64,000 bases of DNA. Source: an uncultured Pseudomonadales bacterium (GTDB lineage: Bacteria > Pseudomonadota > Gammaproteobacteria > Pseudomonadales > Azotimanducaceae). The notes under the pieces were generated by a model. That model was not told where the DNA came from and did no database searches. It saw only the letters and a program-made list of their open reading frames with translations. The stretch is from the NCBI GenBank assembly GCA_958296405.1, contig OY282519.1:790132-854131 (forward strand), given 5' to 3'. The position numbers and the translations under genes are program-made. Shown one piece after another: positions 22,035-29,625 of this stretch (position 1 is the first letter of the stretch; the number at the start of each line of letters is the position of its first letter).

Positions 22035-22745
22035 GTGGCTCGCGACGCCGCCGCGGTGCTGGCGAGCGCCAACCCCGGCAAGGCGCGGGAGTTTCAGGCA
22101 TTGCTCGCGCCGCTGGGCATCGACCTGCGCGTCATGGGGGAGTTTGGCGTCGCTGCTCCGGAGGAAACGGGGCTCACTTTCGTCGAGAACGCGCTCATCA
22201 AGGCGCGGCACGCGGCTGGCGCCGCCGGCCATCCGGCCATTGGCGATGACTCAGGGTTGGTGGTGGCAGCGTTGGGCGGCGCCCCTGGGCTTCGCTCGGC
22301 GCGCTACGCCGGGCCGGACGCGAGCGCCGCAGACAACAACGCGAAGCTCATCGCGGCGCTCAACGGCGTTGCAGACCGGCGCGCCGCCTTCTACTGCGCC
22401 TTGGTTTGGCTTCAAGGCCCGTTGGACCCAGCGCCGATCATCGCCATCGGCGAATGGCACGGCGTCATCGTCGATGCGCCGCGCGGCGCCAATGGATTCG
22501 GCTACGACCCGCACTTCTTCTTGCCGGCCCTCGGCGCCACCGCGGCGGAACTCGCGCCGGGCGAGAAGAACCGGATCAGCCATCGGGGCCGCGCCTGCCA
22601 GCAGCTTGCGGAGCGGCTCGCCGGCGGACGGGTGGGTGGCGGCGAGCGGGCGTCGCGGAAGCGACGAGAGGCGGGCGGGCCAGCGAGAAGGTGTCGCGGG
22701 AGCGACGAGAGGCGGGTGGGGCAGCGTGAAGGCAGGAGGTCGTGA
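22035..22745 (+). CDS. rdgB: XTP/dITP diphosphatase RdgB (HAM1 family) with a repeat-derived C-terminal tail
   Basis: The enzyme removes non-canonical purine triphosphates such as dITP and XTP. Motifs are in order: L-A-S-A-N-P-G-K at residue 8, E-E-T-G-L-T-F-V-E-N-A-L-I-K-A-R near 42, D-D-S-G-L near 70, G-F-G-Y-D-P near 155 and the C-terminal S-H-R-G-R-A. Homologues end soon after the last block. Here about 40 extra residues rich in Gly, Arg and Glu follow, encoded by a 41-bp imperfect DNA repeat. GTG 22035 gives the expected N-terminus. The tail probably arose by repeat insertion into the stop region and is unlikely to be functional. Confidence 0.92.
   Translation: MARDAAAVLASANPGKAREFQALLAPLGIDLRVMGEFGVAAPEETGLTFVENALIKARHAAGAAGHPAIGDDSGLVVAALGGAPGLRSARYAGPDASAADNNAKLIAALNGVADRRAAFYCALVWLQGPLDPAPIIAIGEWHGVIVDAPRGANGFGYDPHFFLPALGATAAELAPGEKNRISHRGRACQQLAERLAGGRVGGGERASRKRREAGGPARRCRGSDERRVGQREGRRS
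22641..22730. repeat. 41-bp imperfect tandem repeat with two GNRA-loop hairpins, inside the end of rdgB
   Basis: Unit 1 (22641-22681) and unit 2 (22682-22722) are about 85% alike, and a third copy starts at 22723 and fades into the hemW ribosome-binding site. Each full unit carries a perfect palindromic stem, GTCGC-GGAA-GCGAC (22652-22665) and GTCGC-GGGA-GCGAC (22693-22706), both with GNRA-type loops. The period is not a multiple of three, so the repeat was not selected as protein. It resembles a REP-like mobile palindrome. Confidence 0.75.
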
Positions 22746-23884
22746 AGACGCTGGCCATGCCACCTGAAGCCACGCCCATGAGCGGGCTCTACGCGCATAT
22801 TCCGTGGTGCGTCCGCAAATGTCCGTACTGCGACTTCAACTCCCATGTCTCCCAAAGCGCCTTGCCGGTGGCGGACTATGTGCGGGCCCTCAAGGCGGAC
22901 TTTGCGGTGGAGCGGGAGCGCGGTGCCTTGGCGTTGCGTTCGGTGTACTTCGGGGGCGGCACGCCGAGCCTGTTTCCGCCGGCCGCGTTCGCGGAGGTCT
23001 TGAGCGCAGTGGGCGCGACGCCGGACATGGAAGTGACGATGGAGGCGAATCCCGGCACGGTGGAGACCGCGGGAGGCATGCGCGCGTACAAGGACGCCGG
23101 CATCAACCGCGTCTCGTTGGGCGCGCAATCCTTCGATGACGCGCAGTTGCGCCGCTTGGGGCGCATTCACGATGCGCAGGAGGTGGAACGCGCCGCGGCC
23201 GCCATCCATGCCGCCGGCTTCGCCGAGTTCAACATCGACGTGATGTTTGGCCTGCCCGGTCAGACGGTGGCGCAGGCGCTTGAGGACTTGCAGCGCGCCA
23301 TCGCGCTTGGGCCGACGCACATGTCTTGGTATCAACTTGCCATCGAGCCGGGCACGGCTTTCGCGCGGCGGCCGCCCCGTTTGCCGACCGTGGACTTGCA
23401 GGCAGACATGGCCGAGGCCGGGCAAGCGTCGCTCGCCGCGGCGGGCTTTGCCCGCTACGAGGTGTCGGCGTATGCGCGCCCCGGCTCGCAAGCGCGGCAC
23501 AACCTCAACTATTGGACCTTCGGCGACTACATCGGCATTGGCGCCGGCGCGCACGGCAAGCGCTCCGGGCAGCGGGGCATTGTCAGGACGGCGAAGCTGC
23601 CCAAGCCGGCCCGCTATCTGCAGGATCAGTCCGCGACGGACGCGCCGGTGGATGCCGAGAGCCTGCCCGTGGAGTTCATGATGAACGCGCTGCGCTTGGC
23701 GGATGGCGTGCCGGAGAGCCTCTTTGAGGAGCGCACCGGGCTGGCGTTCGGCGTTATCGAAGGCACGGTGCGGCAGTTGCGGGAGGAAGGGCTGCTGCGC
23801 GACGGCAGGTTGGCGCTCACGCCATTCGGCTACCGCCATCTGGATGCGGTGGTGGCGCGGTTCTTGGACTGCGCGGCGGCCTAG
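22742..23884 (+). CDS. hemW: Radical SAM heme chaperone HemW
   Basis: The protein of about 375 residues carries the radical-SAM cluster C-V-R-K-C-P-Y-C-D-F-N-S-H near the N-terminus, G-G-G-T-P-S-L near 75, and the HemN/HemW-type blocks E-A-N-P-G-T-V-E and R-V-S-L-G-A-Q-S-F. It lacks the longer C-terminal domain of the coproporphyrinogen dehydrogenase HemN, so HemW, a heme-trafficking chaperone, fits best. The start is ambiguous: GTG 22742 overlaps the rdgB stop but sits one base after AGGAGGT, ATG 22757 is 16 bases after it, and ATG 22778 matches many homologues. Its TAG stop overlaps the trmB stop on the other strand (CTAG). Confidence 0.93.
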   Translation: MKTLAMPPEATPMSGLYAHIPWCVRKCPYCDFNSHVSQSALPVADYVRALKADFAVERERGALALRSVYFGGGTPSLFPPAAFAEVLSAVGATPDMEVTMEANPGTVETAGGMRAYKDAGINRVSLGAQSFDDAQLRRLGRIHDAQEVERAAAAIHAAGFAEFNIDVMFGLPGQTVAQALEDLQRAIALGPTHMSWYQLAIEPGTAFARRPPRLPTVDLQADMAEAGQASLAAAGFARYEVSAYARPGSQARHNLNYWTFGDYIGIGAGAHGKRSGQRGIVRTAKLPKPARYLQDQSATDAPVDAESLPVEFMMNALRLADGVPESLFEERTGLAFGVIEGTVRQLREEGLLRDGRLALTPFGYRHLDAVVARFLDCAAA

Positions 23885-24579
23885 CTCGGCGGAATGTGGC
23901 CGGCGTGGGCGTTGTCGGCGCGCTTGCGGTAGAGGAGGTCTCGAATGTCGTGCCCCAGCGCGACCCCGCGTTTCTCGAAGCGGGTCGCCGGGCGTGACCC
24001 CGCCGCCGGTGGCGAGAAACAACCGGCGCCAGCTTCGTTGACGAGCGCCGGCTCCGCATCGCACACGGCCAGCATCTGCTCACCGTAGTGTTCCCAATCC
24101 GTGGCCAGCGCCAAGCGGCCGCCCGGTTCCAACACACGCACCACCTCGCGCACGAAGCTAGGCTGCACTAGGCGGCGCTTGTGATGGCGCGCCTTGGGCC
24201 ACGGGTCCGGAAAGTAGATGGTGACGAACGCCACGCTCGCCGCCGGCCAGCTCGGCAGCACTAGCCGGACGTTGTCTTCAACGAACCACACATTATCCAA
24301 ACCGTGTGCTTCGCATTGCAGCGTCAGCGCGCCGATGCCCGGCTGATACAGCTCGATGCCGACGCATTGCCAGCTTGGATGGGTGGCCGCGAACTCGGCC
24401 AGCGCTTGGCCGCCGCCGAAGCCGACCTCCACCATGATGGGGGGCGTCAGGGCGCGGAAGTCCCGCAGGCGATAGCGATGGGCAGATTCGGCCAGCGCGC
24501 GCCGCTGCGCCTTCGTCAGCTGCCCGCGGCGGCGGATGTAGGTGCGGCGGTCGATGGCGTGGATGGCGGCGGCGGGCAG
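23881..24579 (-). CDS. trmB: tRNA (guanine-N7-)-methyltransferase TrmB, no standard start codon
   Basis: The protein methylates G46 of tRNA. It shows the N-terminal R-R-T-Y-I-R-R-R-G-Q-L-T-K-A-Q block, motif I V-E-V-G-F-G-G-G-Q-A-L, G-I-E-L-Y-Q-P-G-I and the signature F-P-D-P-W-P-K-A-R-H-H-K-R-R. Family homology extends about 45 residues before the first in-frame ATG (24435), but that stretch has no ATG, GTG or TTG. CTG 24579 gives 232 residues, close to the usual 239, and lies just after the rpoH stop. Either CTG or another rare start is used, or a short form starts at 24435. It is downstream of rpoH in the same direction. Confidence 0.85.
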   Translation of the reverse strand: MPAAAIHAIDRRTYIRRRGQLTKAQRRALAESAHRYRLRDFRALTPPIMVEVGFGGGQALAEFAATHPSWQCVGIELYQPGIGALTLQCEAHGLDNVWFVEDNVRLVLPSWPAASVAFVTIYFPDPWPKARHHKRRLVQPSFVREVVRVLEPGGRLALATDWEHYGEQMLAVCDAEPALVNEAGAGCFSPPAAGSRPATRFEKRGVALGHDIRDLLYRKRADNAHAGHIPPS

Positions 24580-24599
24580 CCCAGCGCCGCCGCGGGCGT

Positions 24600-25469
24600 C
24601 TAGGCCGCTGCCAAGTTCATGGCGGCGCGGAGCTTCTTCATGGCGCCGGCCTCCAATTGCCGGACGCGCTCCGCCGACACCCCGTACTTGTCGGCCAACT
24701 CGCGCAACGTCGTCTTGTTTTCATCCAGCCAGCGCGAACGCAGGATGTCCTTGCTGCGTTCATCCAAGCCGTCCAAGGCTGCGTAGAGCTGCTTGGTGGA
24801 TTCATCCGCCCAATCCTCCGCGGCAACCACTTCCGCGGGGTTCGCCGCCTCGTCGCCAAGAAACTGCGCCGGCGCGGCGATGTAATCGTCCTCATCGTCG
24901 TCCATGGCACCGTCGAACGCCATGTCTTGGGCGGCCATGCGGCCTTCCATCTGCGTGACGACTTCCGGCGCCACGCCGAGGTCTCTCGCGACATCCTCCA
25001 CTTCCGCTTGGCTCAGCCAACCCAGCCGCTTCTTGTTGCTGCGCAGGTTGAAGAAGAGCTTGCGCTGCGCCTTGGTGGTGGCGACCTTCACGATGCGCCA
25101 GTTGCGCAGGATGTACTCGTGGATTTCCGCTTTGATCCAATGCACCGCGAACGACACGAGCCGCACGCCAACCTCTGGGTTGAAGCGCTTGACGGCCTTC
25201 ATGAGGCCCACGTTGCCTTCTTGGATGAGGTCTCCCTGGGGCAGGCCGTAGCCGGCGTAGCTGCGCGCCATGTGGATGACGAAGCGTAGATGGCTCAGCA
25301 CCAGTTCCCTGGCGGCCTCCAAATCATCTTCGTAGTAGAAGCGCTCCGCCAGTTCGCGCTCCTTTTGCGCGTCCAGCACGGGGAAGGCGTTCACCGTTTG
25401 GATGTACGCCTCCAAATCGCGGCCCGGCGACAGACTGTGCAGAGAAAGGACGTTCGAGGTCATCGCCAT
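24600..25469 (-). CDS. rpoH: RNA polymerase heat-shock sigma factor RpoH (sigma-32)
   Basis: The 289-residue sigma-70-family protein has region 2 with [31 protein letters not shown] and the basic [12 protein letters not shown]. The RpoH box (about 130-140, [21 protein letters not shown]) identifies sigma-32. Region 4 ends with [19 protein letters not shown]. In most gammaproteobacteria rpoH directly follows ftsX; here 2.4 kb of foreign DNA separates them. A CIRCE-like operator overlaps its likely promoter. Confidence 0.97.
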   Translation of the reverse strand: MAMTSNVLSLHSLSPGRDLEAYIQTVNAFPVLDAQKERELAERFYYEDDLEAARELVLSHLRFVIHMARSYAGYGLPQGDLIQEGNVGLMKAVKRFNPEVGVRLVSFAVHWIKAEIHEYILRNWRIVKVATTKAQRKLFFNLRSNKKRLGWLSQAEVEDVARDLGVAPEVVTQMEGRMAAQDMAFDGAMDDDEDDYIAAPAQFLGDEAANPAEVVAAEDWADESTKQLYAALDGLDERSKDILRSRWLDENKTTLRELADKYGVSAERVRQLEAGAMKKLRAAMNLAAA

Positions 25470-25496
25470 GTCCTCCGAAAGGGCTTGAGCCGGATT

Positions 25497-25523
25497 CTAG
25501 CACTCTGCGCGCGAGAGTGCCAA
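25497..25523 (-). promoter_or_regulatory. CIRCE operator (HrcA-binding site) overlapping the rpoH promoter
   Basis: On the minus strand the sequence reads TTGGCACTC, nine bases, GAGTGCTAG. The HrcA consensus is TTAGCACTC-N9-GAGTGCTAA, so 16 of 18 half-site bases match and the inner eight of each arm are essentially intact. TTGGCA and TAGAAT, separated by 18 bases, form a good sigma-70 -35/-10 pair within the same block, about 30 bp ahead of the rpoH ATG. HrcA bound here would block rpoH transcription until heat shock. Confidence 0.88.
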
Positions 25524-25784
25524 ACCGCGTGCGGCCCTGCGGTTGCCGCCGGCGCTCGGGACGGGCCGGAGCACATGTTGGAAGCGTAGCAGGCGGCTGC
25601 GCGAATGTGGCGGATGCAGATCGCCCAAGATGTGGCCAAGAGGCCTCAGATGGACGCTACCGTTTGCAATTGTGCGCTACAATGTTCGACCATATCTATT
25701 CAGCGGCGCCACTGTTCGCCACAAGGCCACTCTACTCTACCAGCGCGAAGCGATCTGGACATAGACTCACGGGTACAGAAGAAG

Positions 25785-25993
25785 GTGTGGAATTGGGAAC
25801 AAGGGCGGCTTGATTACTTCCAGTTCGACGAGCTGCGTAAGATTGCCAAGTTCGGATCTGCCTCTTTGCGCTAAAGTTCGTTCTAGCTCGTGCTACGCAA
25901 GATCTGCATACCACCAACATCGACCACATCATCGAGAGTTATGCTTCAAGTGGATTTATTGGCAACGAGAAGCAGGAAAATTTTCTAGCTATC
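25785..25993 (+). pseudogene. Frameshifted 5' part of the HNH endonuclease gene
   Basis: From about 25785 one frame reads V-W-N-W-E-Q-G-R-L-D-Y-F-Q-F-D-E-L-R-K-I-A-K-F and hits TAA at 25872. The next frame is open from just after 25840 and reads protein-like through L-A-R-A-T-Q-D-L-H-T-T-N-I-D-H-I-I-E-S-Y into ATG 25994 of the endonuclease. The two halves look like one coding sequence broken by a one-base change between about 25850 and 25870. GTG 25785 is the earliest plausible start I see. A sequencing error is possible. Confidence 0.6.
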
Positions 25994-26689
25994 ATGAACG
26001 CCGACGTTGGTGTTCCGACGTATCGGCACAAGCCTCGCCAAGCAAACGAGAGTATCAAGGTGCTGGCCCAAATTTCCTATCTCACCGCAACGACCAAAGA
26101 CATCATCGTTTCACTTACGTCCTCGGATGCCATCGCTCTGTTCGACGACCTCGCGCCTGTGCTCGGCTCCCCTCTTGCTGACGGAGCGGACGAGATAAGT
26201 CGTCGGGCGGGCTTGTTCTTGAGTGCGAAGTCGGACATGGCAACAGATTATCCCAGCACTGTGCTTAGTTCCATCGGAGAAGCAGGATTTGATGACACCT
26301 TCAAGGAAGGTCGTCGAGTAAGACGTACTCACGTTTCCGTTGAGCGGAATAGCATCATCCGGAATATGTTCTTTGAGCGTAATCCTGTACACTCTTGTGA
26401 CTTTTGCGGCATGGACACCCAGAAAACCTATCCGTGGACCGACAGGTTGCTAGAAGTTCACCACTTGTTGCCACTCTGTTCAGGAACGCGCACATCCAAG
26501 GAAGGTACACTATTGAATGATCTTGTGGCGAACTGCCCAAGTTGCCATCGTGCGGTACATCGCTACTATGACATGTGGATGGATCGAAAGAAACGCATCG
26601 ACTTTGCTGATGTCGTAGAGGCGAAGGGCATCTATGAAGAAGCGAAACGCAAATATAGAGACACGGCTCGTCACATGTCGAGGATGTAA
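25994..26689 (+). CDS. HNH endonuclease, restriction partner of the cytosine methyltransferase
   Basis: From ATG 25994 the frame gives 231 residues. The C-terminal half is an HNH nuclease with zinc ligands: C-D-F-C-G near residue 135, L-E-V-H-H-L-L-P-L (the catalytic His pair) near 155, and the second zinc pair C-P-S-C-H-R-A-V-H near 180. Coding sequence clearly continues upstream of this ATG in the same frame, so the natural protein is longer and its N-terminus is broken (see the adjoining entry). GC content is well below the surrounding genes. It overlaps the methyltransferase start by one base, which makes a restriction-modification pair the likely role. Whether it still cuts DNA is uncertain. 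Confidence 0.8.
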   Translation: MNADVGVPTYRHKPRQANESIKVLAQISYLTATTKDIIVSLTSSDAIALFDDLAPVLGSPLADGADEISRRAGLFLSAKSDMATDYPSTVLSSIGEAGFDDTFKEGRRVRRTHVSVERNSIIRNMFFERNPVHSCDFCGMDTQKTYPWTDRLLEVHHLLPLCSGTRTSKEGTLLNDLVANCPSCHRAVHRYYDMWMDRKKRIDFADVVEAKGIYEEAKRKYRDTARHMSRM

Positions 26690-27870
26690 TGCGAGGGAGA
26701 CATAGACTAGCGAGTCAGACTCGCGCACTCGATGCCGCTGAACCAGACGCACGCATCAGCGACGCTCTTGTGAGTGCCGGGATATCAATAGATGACCTTG
26801 TGTACGAGAGTAGCAGGACCCTGCAATGGGATGGTGGCCATGTCGCTCCGATCTCATCGTTCGAGAGAATAGCAGACGGCATCCCAGTCGTTAGCTTCTT
26901 TACAGGTTGTGCGGGCATGGACATTGGATTTGAAGCCGTTGGCTTCGAGAACCGGGCGTCATTTGAGATATCGGAGACGTTTTGCAATACTTTACGTTTG
27001 AACCGCCCCGGTTGGCGAGTTTTCGGACCGCCAATGCACAGCGGAGACGTCTCGGATTTCGAGAGTGTCTCGACCACGCTGGCCTCGCTTGTAGATATGC
27101 CCTTTGAGGGCGTGTTCATTGGCGGCCCGCCATGCCAACCGTTCTCTATCGCTGCGAATCAGCGATTCTCTAAAACAAGCCCAAACTTCAAGAGAGTCGG
27201 ATTCAACCATGAAAGGAATGGGTCGTTGCTTTTTGACTTTGTTGATCTCATTGCAGAGTTTAGGCCTGCTGTGTTTGTAATAGAAAACGTACCAGGGCTT
27301 CGGGATATCGACGGAGGCCGTCAACTAGCGACGGTGGTCGACAAGCTACGGAAGTGCAGTTACTCAATTACCACTCCGACCATCTACAACGCCTCCGAGT
27401 ACGGAGTTCCTCAACATCGACGCCGTATGATAGTCATTGGGTCGCGCGTTCCGGGCATGTTCGCATTTCCCCAACGCAGGGAGCCCGTTGGAGCAGGGAG
27501 TGTGCTGGTTGACCGATTACCGGAGGATGCTACTAACCACGAGACCCGCAATCATATGGTGCGGTCAGTCAGACGATACATGAAACTGAGTTATGGCGAA
27601 CGGGATCACCTTGGCCGGGTTGATCGCCTAAACCCGATGCGGCCATCCAAGACTGTTATTGCAGGAGGCACGAAGGGTGGAGGACGCTCGCATCTTCATC
27701 CGGAGATACCCCGAACATTGAGTGTGAGGGAATGCGCTAGGCTACAGACGTTTCCTGATGACTATAGATTTACCGGCTCGACGGCGCGGCAATTCACACA
27801 GGTTGGTAACGCGGTTCCTCCAGTATTGGCTGCGGTTCTAGCAGAGCGTATCACGCAGGCCCACTTCTAG
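26689..27870 (+). CDS. DNA (cytosine-5-)-methyltransferase
   Basis: The 393-residue enzyme methylates cytosine in a specific DNA site. Motif I is V-V-S-F-F-T-G-C-A-G-M-D-I-G-F near residue 70, motif IV is G-G-P-P-C-Q-P-F-S with the catalytic Cys near 150, motif VI is F-V-I-E-N-V-P-G near 196, motif VIII is Q-H-R-R-R-M near 243, and motifs IX-X are present near the end (R-E-C-A-R-L-Q-T-F-P, then V-G-N-A-V-P-P). An N-terminal extension of some 60 residues precedes motif I. The start overlaps the HNH stop (TAATG). The AT-richer composition and position between rpoH and ftsX indicate horizontal arrival. The recognition site cannot be read. Confidence 0.95.
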   Translation: MRGRHRLASQTRALDAAEPDARISDALVSAGISIDDLVYESSRTLQWDGGHVAPISSFERIADGIPVVSFFTGCAGMDIGFEAVGFENRASFEISETFCNTLRLNRPGWRVFGPPMHSGDVSDFESVSTTLASLVDMPFEGVFIGGPPCQPFSIAANQRFSKTSPNFKRVGFNHERNGSLLFDFVDLIAEFRPAVFVIENVPGLRDIDGGRQLATVVDKLRKCSYSITTPTIYNASEYGVPQHRRRMIVIGSRVPGMFAFPQRREPVGAGSVLVDRLPEDATNHETRNHMVRSVRRYMKLSYGERDHLGRVDRLNPMRPSKTVIAGGTKGGGRSHLHPEIPRTLSVRECARLQTFPDDYRFTGSTARQFTQVGNAVPPVLAAVLAERITQAHF

Positions 27871-27946
27871 GCTTGTGCTTACGACGGCCGCGCATGGGCT
27901 CCGGGCGTATACTTAAGCAGCAGAAAGGCGCGGCGGTACCGCCCGG

Positions 27947-28897
27947 TCACGCCACCGCCAAGCTCTTCAGCCGTGTGCGCGCGGCGAGCAAGGCGCCGGC
28001 GAGCCCTAAGATGACGCTGGCGCCGAGCAGCCCCGCCATGAACGGGGGCGCCATCCAATCCAATTTCAGCTTGCTCCCGTAGCTGTCGAACAGCGTCCCA
28101 AGCGGACCTTCCAAGGCGCTTAGCGCTGCGGCGATGAGCATGGCGGCGATGATGCCGCCGCCGAGGCCGTAGATGGCGCCTAGGTAGAGCAGTGGCCGGC
28201 GGATGAACGCGGTGGCGGCGCCGACCAAGCGCTGCACGCGCAGCTCTTCGAGCCGCCCTTCGATGGCGAGGCGCACTGAAGCGGAGGTGATGAGCGCCGC
28301 GCCCACGCCGAACAGCGCCGCGAGCATCCACGCCAAGCGATCCACCACTGCCGACAACGCGGCCAAGCGTTGCAGCCAGAGCTTCTCCACCACCACTTCA
28401 TCCACGGCGTCGGCGGCCGCGGCGCGTTCCGCCAGACCGTTCAAGCGGGCCGTCGGCACGCCGTCGGCCAGTGTCGCGCGCAAAGAGGCTGGCAGCGGGT
28501 TTTCGCCCAGCAGTTCCAGCGCATCCGCCACCGCGACGCTGCCGCGAAACTCATCCAGCGCCTGCTCGGGCGTCACCACCGTCGCTTGGTCGATGTCGGG
28601 CAGCGCCAGCAAGTCGCGCTGGAGCGCGTGCGCTTGGTCGATGTCGGCGCCAACCTCGAAATACACCGAGAAGCCGGGCCGGCCACGCCATTCGTCCGCG
28701 ATGGCGCCGAGATTGGCTTGCAGCAGATAGAGCGTCGCCGGCAGGGCGAGCGCGATGCCGACCAAGAGCCACACCAAGAGCGTGGCGCCGAGGTGCTCGC
28801 TGACGAAGACGAGGCTGTCGCCGCCTACGCGGCGGTGTTCGCGCAGGGTGGCGAAGGGCGGCCTCGGCAGCGGCGGCCAAGGTTCGGCAACCGCCAT
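27947..28897 (-). CDS. ftsX: Cell division protein FtsX
   Basis: The 316-residue membrane partner of FtsE regulates septal peptidoglycan hydrolysis. A cytoplasmic N-terminus is followed by a span near residues 35-58, a periplasmic domain (about 60-185) with P-G-F-S-V-Y-F and A-T-V-V-T-P-E-Q-A-L-D-E-F, and three further spans (about 190-215, 240-265, 285-308) in FtsX-like permease arrangement. L-R-V-Q-R-L-V-G-A between spans two and three is typical. Its ATG overlaps the ftsE stop by one base. It should be followed by rpoH, but the restriction-modification pair now lies between them. Confidence 0.95.
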   Translation of the reverse strand: MAVAEPWPPLPRPPFATLREHRRVGGDSLVFVSEHLGATLLVWLLVGIALALPATLYLLQANLGAIADEWRGRPGFSVYFEVGADIDQAHALQRDLLALPDIDQATVVTPEQALDEFRGSVAVADALELLGENPLPASLRATLADGVPTARLNGLAERAAAADAVDEVVVEKLWLQRLAALSAVVDRLAWMLAALFGVGAALITSASVRLAIEGRLEELRVQRLVGAATAFIRRPLLYLGAIYGLGGGIIAAMLIAAALSALEGPLGTLFDSYGSKLKLDWMAPPFMAGLLGASVILGLAGALLAARTRLKSLAVA

Positions 28898-29625
28898 CAG
28901 AAGGCCGCCTCGGTGCGCGTTGATGCAGTGCGCTCCGCGCCGGGTGGCCGCAGCGGCGGGTCGCTGTCGCGAATCAAACGGCCTTGCCGCAGCTCGATCA
29001 CCCGCTTGGCCATGGCATCGATGAGGGCATGGTCGTGGCTGGCGACGATCACCGTGGTGCCGATGCTGTTGAAATCGAGGAACAAGCGCATCACGTTGGC
29101 GGCCAGCGCCGGATCCAAGTTGCCGGTCGGCTCGTCCGCCAGCAGCAGCTTGGGGCGGGTCACCACGGCGCGGGCGATGCCGACGCGCTGCTGTTCGCCG
29201 GTGGAAAGTTGCGCCGGCAGGAACCGCTCCTTGTCCAGCAAGCCCACCTTTTCGAGCACTGGCCGCACGCGCCGGCCGATGTCCCGCTCCCGCATGCCCG
29301 CCACCCGGAGCGGCAGCGCGACGTTCTCGAACGCGGTGCGATGGCCAAGCAGATGATGCTCTTGGAACACCACGCCGATGTGCTGGCGATAGCGTGGCAG
29401 CCGCCGCGCCCGCAGCCCGGCGATGTTCACTCCGTTGACGAGGATGTTGCCCCGCGTTGGCGCGTCCGCGCCCAGCAGGAGCCGGAGGAACGTGCTCTTG
29501 CCGGCGCCCGAGTGCCCCTCGATGAAGGCAAAGGAGCCTTCGGCGAATGCCGCCGACACTTCGTGCAGCGCCTCGTGGCCGTTCTCGAACCGCTTGGTGA
29601 CGCGCTGGAACTCGACGCTACCCAT
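28897..29625 (-). CDS. ftsE: Cell division ATP-binding protein FtsE
   Basis: The 242-residue ABC ATPase has Walker A G-H-S-G-A-G-K-S-T near residue 38, the Q-loop V-V-F-Q-E-H-H-L-L, the signature L-S-T-G-E-Q-Q-R-V-G-I-A-R-A-V, Walker B L-L-L-A-D-E-P-T-G-N-L-D and the His loop A-S-H-D. The signature has Thr-Gly-Glu where Gly-Gly-Glu is usual, as in many FtsE proteins. The start is ATG 29625 (M-G-S-V-E-F), overlapping the ftsY stop by eight bases; a longer frame upstream lies inside ftsY. It drives FtsX at the divisome. Confidence 0.95.
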   Translation of the reverse strand: MGSVEFQRVTKRFENGHEALHEVSAAFAEGSFAFIEGHSGAGKSTFLRLLLGADAPTRGNILVNGVNIAGLRARRLPRYRQHIGVVFQEHHLLGHRTAFENVALPLRVAGMRERDIGRRVRPVLEKVGLLDKERFLPAQLSTGEQQRVGIARAVVTRPKLLLADEPTGNLDPALAANVMRLFLDFNSIGTTVIVASHDHALIDAMAKRVIELRQGRLIRDSDPPLRPPGAERTASTRTEAAF

